This document shows positions 34,141 to 42,960 of a stretch of DNA of 64,000 bases, piece after piece (positions within the stretch are counted from its first letter, which is position 1; each line of letters opens with the position of its first letter). Source of the DNA: Ancylomarina euxina (GTDB taxonomy: Bacteria; Bacteroidota; Bacteroidia; Bacteroidales; Marinifilaceae); assembly GCF_003863355.1 (NCBI RefSeq), contig NZ_QQWG01000006.1:124001-188000 (forward strand), in the 5' to 3' direction. The translations under genes and the position numbers were made by a program. Under the pieces are notes generated by a model. That model did no database searches and was not told the DNA's origin. It saw nothing but the letters and a program-made list of their open reading frames with translations.

Positions 34141-35121
34141 ATGGAAAGTAAAACCCTATTTCAAAATAGAATCGACCTTGAGGATCTAAACCAAAAAGTT
34201 AATCAGATAAAAAAAGAGATTGGAAAAGTAATCATAGGTCAGGAGAAAATGCTAGACCTTTTAATGGTATGCCTTCTTTCCAAAGGACATGTCCTGATTG
34301 AAGGTGTGCCAGGAGTGGCAAAAACACTTAGTGCAAAATTGATGGCAAAATGTGTTTCTGCCGATTTTTCACGTCTTCAATTCACCCCCGACCTAATGCC
34401 TTCCGATGTTTTAGGAACCACAGTATTCAATATGGCCAAATCGGAATTTGAATTCAATAAAGGTCCTATTTTCTCAAATATTGTCCTAATTGATGAGATC
34501 AACCGTGCCCCTGCTAAAACACAGGCAGCTTTATTTGAAGTTATGCAGGAGAATCAGGTTAGTATGGATGGAACAACCTATCAATTGGAGGATCCATTCT
34601 GGGTTCTAGCAACTCAAAACCCAATCGATCAGGAAGGAACTTATCGCCTTCCTGAAGCACAACTTGATCGATTTCTGATGAAAATCGAAGTGGGTTACCC
34701 AAGTCTTGAAGAAGAGTTGGAGATTCTCAACACCAAACACAATAGAAGAGGAAAATGTGATATGGAAGAAATCAGTTCTCTAATCAGTGTAAACGAGATA
34801 TGCAATTTTAGAAATCGCATACAGGCATTGCATATTGATGAGAACCTTCGCAAATACATCGCAACGATTGTTCACAAAACTAGGAATCATCCAGCTCTGC
34901 TTTTAGGTGCATCACCTCGTGCTTCTCTTGCTGTAATGATTGCTTCAAAAGCTTTTGCTGCCATACAGGGACGCGATTTTGTAACTCCAGAAGATATACT
35001 TGAAATAGCTATACCATGTCTGCATCACCGCCTAATTCTAACTCCGGAAAAGGAAATGGAAGGTGTGAGTTCTGCTCAGGTCATGTCTCATATTATCGAA
35101 GGTATTGAAGTTCCTCGTTAG
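34141..35121 (+). CDS. MoxR-type AAA+ ATPase
   Basis: 326-residue cytoplasmic AAA+ ATPase of the MoxR group. Walker A is GVPGVAKT (residues 56-63), Walker B with IVLIDEINRA (about 117-126), sensor 1 ATQNP (about 158-162), and the arginine-rich RLPEAQLDRFLMK follows. MoxR proteins act as chaperone-like ATPases on partner proteins with von Willebrand or DUF58 domains, often for cell-envelope or metalloenzyme maturation. The DUF58 gene follows after 165 bases, and upstream genes supply the membrane partners. The length is normal. Confidence 0.95.
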   Translation: MESKTLFQNRIDLEDLNQKVNQIKKEIGKVIIGQEKMLDLLMVCLLSKGHVLIEGVPGVAKTLSAKLMAKCVSADFSRLQFTPDLMPSDVLGTTVFNMAKSEFEFNKGPIFSNIVLIDEINRAPAKTQAALFEVMQENQVSMDGTTYQLEDPFWVLATQNPIDQEGTYRLPEAQLDRFLMKIEVGYPSLEEELEILNTKHNRRGKCDMEEISSLISVNEICNFRNRIQALHIDENLRKYIATIVHKTRNHPALLLGASPRASLAVMIASKAFAAIQGRDFVTPEDILEIAIPCLHHRLILTPEKEMEGVSSAQVMSHIIEGIEVPR

Positions 35122-35286
35122 TATTAAAGACCAATTTAGATTTGCCCATGGGCTAATTCATTATCATGGATTTATCAATTTTGAGGTCCCTTATATATTA
35201 TAAGGGTAATAAAATATTAAAGGCCAACTAATTCAAATTGAAAAAGAGCTTCACCTCTATTTCATTATAGCATACAAAAAAAGCAG

Positions 35287-36618
35287 ATGAATTTCATCAA
35301 ATCGCTATATCTAACCGAACGGTTCTATATGAGTATGATCGGCATTGTCGTTCTAGCTCTACTTGGGCATTTTATCCCAATACTTTTCCCATTTGCTAAA
35401 ATCAGTCTTCTCTTGTTTTTAGCATTAGTTGTTGTGGATAGTTTAATGCTATATCGTAGCAAAAAAGGACTATCCGGGAAGAGAATTTGCCCTGAAAAAC
35501 TATCAAATGGAGATGAAAACCCAATTGATATAAATATTGAGAACAACTACCCCTTTACTGCAAAAATAAAGGTCATAGATGAAGTACCCCCTCAGTTTCA
35601 AATGAGGGATTTTGAATCGAATATCAGCTTAAAAGCAGGACATGTAAAAACCATTAGCTATAACCTTCGACCAGTAGAAAGAGGGGAATATCAATTTGGA
35701 CATATCAATTTATTTGCTGCGACACCATTGGGTTTACTACAACGTAGATATCAGGAAGAAAAAAAGAGAACCCTACCTGTTTACCCATCCTTTATGCAAA
35801 TGCGACAATATGAACTTTTAGCGATTTCGAATAGATTAAGTGAAGTCGGGGTAAAAAAAGTTCGCCGAATTGGGCATCAAATGGAATTCGATCAGATACG
35901 AGAATACGTTAGAGGTGATGATTACCGAACCATCAACTGGAAAGCTACAGCTCGAAAAAGCCAGTTAATGGTGAATCAGTATCAGGATGAAAAATCACAA
36001 CCCGTGTACTCAATTATAGACATGGGCCGATCAATGAAAATGCCTTTTAATGGCCTATCTCTATTGGACTACGCCATTAATGCCAGTTTGGTTATCTCAA
36101 ACTCAGCCAGTTTAAAACAGGACAAAACAGGATTGATAACCTTCAACAAGGCGATTGAAGCTATTGTACCAGCAAACAACCAGCGTACCCATATTCTAAA
36201 AATTATGGAAGTACTTTACAATCAGAAAACGTCCTATTCTGAACCCAATTTCGAGTTGTTACATGCTACCATTCGTCATCGTATACCGCAACGCAGTCTA
36301 TTAATCCTGTTCACCAATTTTGAAAGTTTAGAATCGATGAAACGACAACTCCCTTACCTTACAGCTTTATCGCGTCATCATCTTCTTGTCGTTGTATTCT
36401 TCTCTAATTCAGAGATTAAAGAATTGATCAAAAAACCAGCTAAAACACAAGAAGAAATCTATATCAAAACCATTGGTGAAAAATTCATCTACGACAAAAA
36501 ACAAATTGTAAAAGAACTGGAAAAATATGGTATTCATTCTTTATTGAGCGATCCAGAAAATGTTACGATAAATACCCTCAATAAATATCTGGAATTGAAA
36601 GCCAGAGGACTTATTTAA
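35287..36618 (+). CDS. DUF58-domain protein, partner of MoxR
   Basis: 443 residues: two hydrophobic helices (about 15-55), a beta-sandwich region, and the DUF58 core with VGVKKVRRIGHQMEFDQIREY followed by GDDYRTINWKATAR, the strongest family signature. A von Willebrand-like domain follows, starting YSIIDMGRSMKM (DxGxS, a MIDAS-like motif near residues 240-250). It is the usual partner of the MoxR ATPase next door and ends the six-gene cluster before a strong terminator. The process served by the cluster is not known in this group of organisms. Confidence 0.93.
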   Translation: MNFIKSLYLTERFYMSMIGIVVLALLGHFIPILFPFAKISLLLFLALVVVDSLMLYRSKKGLSGKRICPEKLSNGDENPIDINIENNYPFTAKIKVIDEVPPQFQMRDFESNISLKAGHVKTISYNLRPVERGEYQFGHINLFAATPLGLLQRRYQEEKKRTLPVYPSFMQMRQYELLAISNRLSEVGVKKVRRIGHQMEFDQIREYVRGDDYRTINWKATARKSQLMVNQYQDEKSQPVYSIIDMGRSMKMPFNGLSLLDYAINASLVISNSASLKQDKTGLITFNKAIEAIVPANNQRTHILKIMEVLYNQKTSYSEPNFELLHATIRHRIPQRSLLILFTNFESLESMKRQLPYLTALSRHHLLVVVFFSNSEIKELIKKPAKTQEEIYIKTIGEKFIYDKKQIVKELEKYGIHSLLSDPENVTINTLNKYLELKARGLI

Positions 36619-36644
36619 TAATTTGTGAAATATAAGATACAAAG

Positions 36645-36674
36645 AAAGCTGTTCGTTTAAGAACAGCTTTTTCT
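36645..36674. terminator. Bidirectional terminator after the MoxR-DUF58 cluster
   Basis: Stem AAAGCTGTTC (36645-36654) / GAACAGCTTT (36661-36670), six-base loop, T-rich end, between convergent genes. Confidence 0.85.
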
Positions 36675-36765
36675 ACTTATAATACCTGATGTATCCTATA
36701 ATAAAAAACAAAGCAAACTTACATTCTAATAATGAATTATTGAATCAAATTCTCAGAAGGAACAG

Positions 36766-37436
36766 TTAATTCAACCAAGAATTATTATCTCTTTCATAGC
36801 CTATACTCGACTCATATCCATGACCGGGATAAATTAAAGTGCTACCTGGAAGAACCATCAATTGGGTTTTGATACTTGTCAGCTCCATTTGCGTGTATTT
36901 TTCATCACCTTTATCGGTTCTACCTGGTGTGCTGCCTATTCCCTCTCTTTGTAAGGTGTCTCCTGTAATCAGAATATCGGCTATATGCAAAGCAATACTG
37001 CCTTGTGTATGCCCAGGAATGTGATAGACTTTTATATTGGCAAACCCCTCTATACTCGGAATCGCGTTTTCATAGAAAAATGAGATTGCATTCTTATCCC
37101 GATACATATAGGTCTCCTTGGTATGAGCATATATTACACCTTATAAAGCTCCTGATAATGAGCATTACCACCCACATGATCGCCATGTCCATGCGTATTG
37201 AAAATAGCCTGAACAATCAGATTTTTATCATGAATAAAGCTTTCAATTTGCTGATCGATCTGACCTGGATCTACAATAAGCGCATCTCGCGTTATAGTAT
37301 TGTATAAAACATAGCCGTTTTGCCAAAATCCACTACCATGCTCAATATCAATCATTTGCATCATATACTGATCACCGGCAAATGAATTCGCCCAAAAAGT
37401 TAAGACAAATAAGATGACGCCAAATATCTTCTTCAT
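36766..37436 (-). pseudogene. Frameshifted metallo-beta-lactamase-fold hydrolase
   Basis: Two consecutive frames make one protein of about 222 residues. The 5' frame (37436-37134) has a signal peptide, then THGHGDH, the first metal-site motif, and stops at a TAA after HYQELYKV. The 3' frame (37107-36766) has PGHTQGS, TGDT and PGHG, the remaining metal ligands. In-frame codons upstream of 37107 read VIYAHTKETY, so the reading continues if one base is restored near 37134-37140. No slippery heptamer is visible, so a one-base deletion or sequencing error is likelier than programmed shifting. Intact, it would be a glyoxalase II-like periplasmic hydrolase. Confidence 0.8.
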
Positions 37437-37656
37437 AGCTATATTTTTCAGTTAAGATCAACCTAAACAATTCAGACACATAAATATATGTGGAAATGTG
37501 GAATAGCACAAATAAATTATCTTTTTGATAATCTAATCAAGACTTAACAGAAGAGTTGACAATTTGTTTTTTTTAACATTACTCTCATTTGTTATGCTAA
37601 TTATTTACTATATTCACTCACCGACTTACAGTTACTTTAAACAATTTCAGCATACC

Positions 37657-40551
37657 ATGAAAATACGTACCCAATCAGAACTTATCAACACCGATTTATA
37701 CAAAATTGCTGATACCGTTCGCATGGTATTTGAAAATACAGCCTCTGAATATGGACAGGAATACTTCAAGCAAATGGTCCTTCAACTGGCAAATTCACTC
37801 GGTGCAGATTATGCTTTCATTGGAGAACTTGACAAAGATAAAATAAACACAATCGATACCCTTGCACTCAGTGAAAAAGGAAAGATTATCGAGAACATTT
37901 CTTACCAACTTAAAAATACACCCTGTGAAAATGTTGTCGGTAAATCGCCCTGTTTTTACCCCATCGATGTGGTAAAGCAATTCCCTCAAGATGAATTCCT
38001 TAAGATAAATAGTATTGAATCTTATATCGGTATTCCTCTTTTTAATTCTAAAAACGAAGCTATTGGACTCATAGTCTGCATGTTTTTACAAGCCGTGAAA
38101 TCACCCATATTGGTTCAGGATGTTATTCAGATTTTTTCTTCCAGAGTTTCCTCAGAAATTGAACGTGTCCATTTGGAGTCTAAATTAAGGAGGAGTGAGA
38201 ATCGTTTTCGCCATATTGCTGAAAATACAGCAGCCTGGATTTGGGAAATAGATCCACAGGGAAAATATATTTACACGAGTAAGAAAGTAAACGAAATTTT
38301 AGGCTACCATCCATCTGAACTTATAGGGAAAAGATATTTTTACGAATCATATCCTGAACCAAATATAGAGGCTTATAAGAAGACTATATTTTCTTTATTC
38401 AACAAAAGAAAAGCCTTTACTGATTTTGAAAATCAAAAATTACATAAAAATGGTGAAATAGTTTGGTTTCGCACTTTTGGGGTGCCAATTATTAACCCAG
38501 AAGGCGAACTATTAGGTTACAGGGGAACATCTATCAATATTAGTGAACAAAAAAAACATGAGCAAGAAATTCAAAAACAGAATGAATTCTTAACAACAGT
38601 TTTAAACTCTCTAAGTTACCCTTTCCACGTAATTAACGTAAAAGACTATTCAGTTTCCCTTTCAAATCACGCAGGAGCGATTTCAAACAATACACAGAAG
38701 TCAACCTGCTACAAGCTTAGTCATAAGCTTGAAACACCATGTTGTGGTACAGAGCATCCCTGCCCTTTGAAAATTGTAATGGACACAAAAAAATCATGCA
38801 TTGTTGAACACATACATACCAATAAGGAGGGTGTTAAATACCCTTGTGAAGTACATTGCCACCCTATATTTGATAAACAAGGCAACGTATCTCAAGTGAT
38901 TGAGTATAGTATTGATAGAACTGAAAGGGAACAGTCCAAGTGGACCATCACACAAAGGGTTAAAGAATTACAATGTATACACCAACTGACTCAAGCTTTA
39001 GAAAAACACAAAAACCACCCAGATGATAACTGCAACAAGGTAGTAGATGTTATTCCCAGTGGTTTTCAGTACCCTGAAATAACAGGCTGTTCCATTATAT
39101 TCTATGGAATAGAATATAAAACAGATAACTACTGTAATGGTCCATGGATGCTAGAGAGTCCTCTTCACAATGGCAAAAAATTGGTTGGAAAAGTTCAGGT
39201 CTGTTTCAATCAAGAATCAGATACGAACCCATTCCTTAAGGAAGAGAATGACTTGCTCAAAACCATTGGTCAACATCTATCCTCCTTTATTGAACAACAA
39301 CACTATGAAAACCTCCAGAACGTTATTTACAAAATTTCTGAAGCTGCTAATATCAGCGAAAATCTTCATGATTTAATCGGCATAATCCATCTGCATTTAA
39401 AATCTTTAATTGATACCAGCAATTTTTACATGGCGCTTTACCACGAACAAAATGATTACTTTACAGTGCCTTACTCTGCAGACAAAAAAATCAACTTTCG
39501 GTCCTTTCCTGCTGGAAAAAGTCTGACCAAATATGTCCTACTGCAACAATGCTCAAAATTGGTCACTAGCAAAATTTTAAACCAGTTGGAAGACAATGGT
39601 GAAGTTATTTCTGTTGGGGAGCGTTCTAAAGCCTGGCTGGGGGTTCCTCTGTTGATAAAAGGGAAGGCAATTGGAGTAATATCAATACAAAATTATTTAG
39701 ACGTAGAGGCATACGACCTGAAAGATCTTGATATTTTAGAATTTGTTTCCAACCAAATTAGTATTTCTGTGCAAAGAAAAAAGGTCGAAGATGATCTAAA
39801 AAAAGCACTCTTGAAAGCTCAGGAGTCTGATCGCTTAAAAACGGCTTTCCTTTCGGCTATGTCTCATGAGTTGAGAACTCCCTTAAATGCCATTATCGGA
39901 TTTTCGGGATTAATAAATGAAGAACTAAAAAAAGAGGAGACCATTGAATTTGCACAACTCATCAATCAAAGTGGTAACGATTTGCTAGGTATTATAAATA
40001 ACATTCTAGATGTAACCCAATTAGAAGGTCGAAACATAACAACTAACATAACTCAATTTCAGGCGCATGACTTATGCTTAAACTTATTAGACAAACTGCA
40101 TAGTGAACAATATCAAAATAATTACAAAAAAATAATTATAAATTTTAAGCCATCATTAACCGATCAAGACATTAGTATTCTATCTGATCAGGATAAATTA
40201 TTCAAAATACTCTATAATCTGCTTAGTAATGCCATAAAATTCACGCCAGAGGGAGAAGTCGCATTGGGTTATCTGATAGAGAACAGAGAAAATATGCCTT
40301 ACGTAAAATTTTTCATAAAAGACTCAGGAATAGGAATTTCACACGACAAACAGAATATTATTTTTAATCTCTTCAGACAGGAAGATGATTCTCAAGCTCG
40401 AAAATTTGGAGGAACGGGTGTCGGCTTATCATTAGCAAAAAAATACACCGAACTGCTTAATGGCCATATCGAGGTAGAATCAGAAGTAAATAAAGGCTCA
40501 GAATTTACTGTTTGGATTCCACTGGAACCAGATCTCATTCTATCTAATTAA
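37657..40551 (+). CDS. GAF/PAS sensor histidine kinase
   Basis: About 964 residues from the ATG at 37657. The frame opens at a TTG at 37564 and has an ATG at 37594, which would add a weak hydrophobic stretch, so the start is uncertain. Order: GAF domain, PAS domain (RRSENRFRHIAENTAAWIWEI), a Cys-rich PAS-like region with CCGTEHPCP, a diverged GAF, another GAF (ENLHDLIGIIHLHLK onward), HisKA with acceptor His737 in MSHELRTPLNA, and HATPase with NLLSNAIKF, DSGIGI and GGTGVGLSL. It has no receiver domain. Its closing half resembles the kinase at 24510. Confidence 0.9.
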   Translation: MKIRTQSELINTDLYKIADTVRMVFENTASEYGQEYFKQMVLQLANSLGADYAFIGELDKDKINTIDTLALSEKGKIIENISYQLKNTPCENVVGKSPCFYPIDVVKQFPQDEFLKINSIESYIGIPLFNSKNEAIGLIVCMFLQAVKSPILVQDVIQIFSSRVSSEIERVHLESKLRRSENRFRHIAENTAAWIWEIDPQGKYIYTSKKVNEILGYHPSELIGKRYFYESYPEPNIEAYKKTIFSLFNKRKAFTDFENQKLHKNGEIVWFRTFGVPIINPEGELLGYRGTSINISEQKKHEQEIQKQNEFLTTVLNSLSYPFHVINVKDYSVSLSNHAGAISNNTQKSTCYKLSHKLETPCCGTEHPCPLKIVMDTKKSCIVEHIHTNKEGVKYPCEVHCHPIFDKQGNVSQVIEYSIDRTEREQSKWTITQRVKELQCIHQLTQALEKHKNHPDDNCNKVVDVIPSGFQYPEITGCSIIFYGIEYKTDNYCNGPWMLESPLHNGKKLVGKVQVCFNQESDTNPFLKEENDLLKTIGQHLSSFIEQQHYENLQNVIYKISEAANISENLHDLIGIIHLHLKSLIDTSNFYMALYHEQNDYFTVPYSADKKINFRSFPAGKSLTKYVLLQQCSKLVTSKILNQLEDNGEVISVGERSKAWLGVPLLIKGKAIGVISIQNYLDVEAYDLKDLDILEFVSNQISISVQRKKVEDDLKKALLKAQESDRLKTAFLSAMSHELRTPLNAIIGFSGLINEELKKEETIEFAQLINQSGNDLLGIINNILDVTQLEGRNITTNITQFQAHDLCLNLLDKLHSEQYQNNYKKIIINFKPSLTDQDISILSDQDKLFKILYNLLSNAIKFTPEGEVALGYLIENRENMPYVKFFIKDSGIGISHDKQNIIFNLFRQEDDSQARKFGGTGVGLSLAKKYTELLNGHIEVESEVNKGSEFTVWIPLEPDLILSN

Positions 40552-40733
40552 TCACCACTTATCTGAACTCATTAAATGTAGATTTGACAATAAACTTGTA
40601 CTAATTTAAAAATTCGGATAACTAAATCCTAAAAGTTCGAAGAATTTACCCTTTAAAACATCAAGTAAAAACCAGCATTTGGTTTTATATCTTGCTCACA
40701 AACTATATTTCTTTAAAACATGTGGCATTATAA

Positions 40734-41591
40734 TTAAATACAAATATCCATTAACTCCTGATACAAAGCCGCTTCTTTTTTCTTAGTCAAATTTAAATTT
40801 TGCACATGCGACATATCATTAAGAAGTTGAGAACAAATTATAATGCCTTGTTTAATCAGAACCTGTTTTTCCTTTCTATTAAGCTTGTGTAAAATAGTAA
40901 TAGGGTATAACTTCAAATCTTCCACGAGAAACTTTAAACCCTTATTTTGAGGATAATCCCAAGCTAAAAGATGCAAATCGTTGTATTTTGCATATTGTAT
41001 TGAATCAGGCGTAAAACGCGTATTGGTTATCACCCAGCCCTTAAAAGATACGTTTTGATATTCAGGCATATCTTCTCGTTTGCGAATAATATCATTCACC
41101 CTAGATCTTACATATAATGGAACTTGAACACTTACCTGCTTCCCCTGATCTTTGTGGTATTTACACTCAACTAAAATCTGAACACTTTCTTTATTAGCAA
41201 TCACATCCATTTCGTGAGTCACAGAGTAACCATCAACCACTATACCTACCTCAATCTTATACCCTTGCTTTTCGAATAACTGTCCAATAAACTGCTCAAA
41301 TGGGTATCCGGTTGGTCCCAAAGCAAAAATGGCTTCTTTCAGCCTATAACGCATAGCTGAGTGTGCTCTTTCACGTCTCAATATTTTAAAAGCGCGCGAA
41401 TAAATTTGTTTGGTCGTTACACCCGAGTAGATCCAAAGACTTACGTCAGTTACTATCTTTAAAATGGTGGAATGCTCTGCCCCTGCATTTCGCAAAGAGT
41501 TTTGCAGTTTTACTACATCAAATGGTTCATCATCACCCGATGCCTTTTTAACAAGAATAAGTTTATTTTTTAACGATGTTATTGCATCCAT
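40734..41591 (-). CDS. ATP-cone domain fused to Mrr-type restriction endonuclease
   Basis: About 285 residues from the ATG at 41591; an ATG at 41639 would add 16 residues. The first 95 residues are an ATP-cone domain (VKKASGDDEPFDVVKLQNSL), the nucleotide-sensing module of ribonucleotide reductases and NrdR. Next comes a PD-(D/E)xK nuclease of the Mrr type: HEMDVIA supplies the Asp and VECKYH the E-x-K. The nuclease should cut DNA, perhaps under control of ATP or dATP. A helical tail of about 90 residues follows. There is no methyltransferase nearby, as for type IV systems. The combination is inferred from motifs. Confidence 0.82.
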   Translation of the reverse strand: MDAITSLKNKLILVKKASGDDEPFDVVKLQNSLRNAGAEHSTILKIVTDVSLWIYSGVTTKQIYSRAFKILRRERAHSAMRYRLKEAIFALGPTGYPFEQFIGQLFEKQGYKIEVGIVVDGYSVTHEMDVIANKESVQILVECKYHKDQGKQVSVQVPLYVRSRVNDIIRKREDMPEYQNVSFKGWVITNTRFTPDSIQYAKYNDLHLLAWDYPQNKGLKFLVEDLKLYPITILHKLNRKEKQVLIKQGIIICSQLLNDMSHVQNLNLTKKKEAALYQELMDICI

Positions 41592-41832
41592 ATATATAGT
41601 ACTAAGATTGTTCAAATTCTCTTTAGGTATGAATTCCAATATAGAGTCTTTCTCTATTCAACCAAATTGATATAAATCTATACAATCTTCTGACAAATTA
41701 ATACTGTCAAGTCTGTCAATTTTCATCTAAAGCATTTTATATTGACAAATCAAATAAACTACTCATAAAAATCAGGGCAAGAGAAGGTTTGAATTTTGAT
41801 ATTAAACTGATGATAAATCAAGTCATCCTTTA

Positions 41833-42573
41833 TCAACCCTGTTTCAATTTTTCGAATCGCCATTCGCATAACTGCTTAAAGCGGTTCATAACATTCAATG
41901 TGACCCTATCGTGTATCGCTTCCCACATTCTATTGATTAGATTTCTGTTAGACCATTTTTCTTTGCCATAAAAGTTAAATCCTACCATCAGAAATAACTG
42001 GGCCTGTTCCGTTTCTTCCAGATCAGGAATTGAAGATCGCAAATACATTGTAAAAACACCAATCGGATAACCTCCTCTGCTCTTGTACAACAAATACCTC
42101 GCATTATCAGTTCCTACGGGATCAGGAATCCTCTTTATACTAATCGCATTGAGATTGAACAAGGGAATAAAATTTCTTCCCAACAAACTCTTTTTAATCC
42201 ATGTGGGAAAATTTATCCAGCCAAATAAATAAATGGAAAGATTTTCCAGACTATTATTCCTGTCAACAACTCTAGCAATATGATTTGGCCAACAACTTGA
42301 ATCACCATCCCATTTAAGTAATTCCTCAAAAATATATTTTGCAGGTGCGTTTATACCTATTTTATGGATATTTAGTATTTTAAAAGAACTAACCTCCACA
42401 CCAAGACGTTGTAAAATACGATAGGTATAATTCTCCCTCTCCAAAATAGTATCAAAGTGAATTAATGTAGGTACCTCTGGTTTATGTATTAAGAAATACC
42501 TAATATCAGTAAAAATATTTGTGCTTTTATTGGGAGGTTTTAGTACCATTGATTGTATAGCTTCGTTGATCAA
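41833..42573 (-). CDS. Unknown soluble protein
   Basis: 246 residues, no signal peptide and no clear membrane helices. KYIFEELLKWDGDSSCWPNHIARVV near residues 78-102 resembles the opening helix of SRPBCC (START-like) domains, and the alternating strands that follow would fit such a lipid-binding cup, but this is weak. The C-terminal 60 residues are basic and helical, with VGFNFYGKEKWSNRNLINRMW. I do not recognise the family. It lies between the ATP-cone nuclease gene and the aminomutase operon, which is divergent. Confidence 0.6.
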   Translation of the reverse strand: MINEAIQSMVLKPPNKSTNIFTDIRYFLIHKPEVPTLIHFDTILERENYTYRILQRLGVEVSSFKILNIHKIGINAPAKYIFEELLKWDGDSSCWPNHIARVVDRNNSLENLSIYLFGWINFPTWIKKSLLGRNFIPLFNLNAISIKRIPDPVGTDNARYLLYKSRGGYPIGVFTMYLRSSIPDLEETEQAQLFLMVGFNFYGKEKWSNRNLINRMWEAIHDRVTLNVMNRFKQLCEWRFEKLKQG

Positions 42574-42960
42574 TTGAAAAATAAAGGTTTCTATCTGTTA
42601 AAGTATCCATCATAAGTTACAAAAGATACACTGGATGATCCTGATCTTTCTGGCGTATTCTGCATTATTTTTTTCATCCTCAATACCGATTTTCAAATTT
42701 TATTCGAGATAATTCGCTTCAAATAGACGCAAACATTAGATTTTACATCTGCTAATTAATATTACTAATTAAAAGATGGCATTTTTAGCATATTGTTGTA
42801 AATTGATAGGTATAAGTAGTTTAACAGACAAATAATTCTATAGATGAATTGGCATTTAGGAAATGTATTTTTGCAGAAAGACATTCCTGAATCTACAAAA
42901 CCTGTAGGGCTTTGTGAATTCTAAAGACTACTATTTTCAGAAATAAAATTTTAGTGGATT
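42574..42960. other. Divergent intergenic region before the aminomutase operon
   Basis: Non-coding and AT-rich. It holds one good -7-type box, TATTTTTG at 42866-42873. I saw no other structure. Confidence 0.5.
42866..42873 (+). promoter_or_regulatory. Possible -7 box of the aminomutase operon
   Basis: TATTTTTG fits TAnnTTTG about 88 bases before the ATG. The nearest TTG is only 14 bases upstream, so the promoter is incomplete and may need an activator. Confidence 0.35.

Noticed and set aside
37108-37140. Programmed -1 frameshifting in the metallo-beta-lactamase-fold gene
   Set aside because: The junction lacks an X-XXY-YYZ heptamer and no strong downstream structure was seen, so a plain mutation or sequencing error is preferred.
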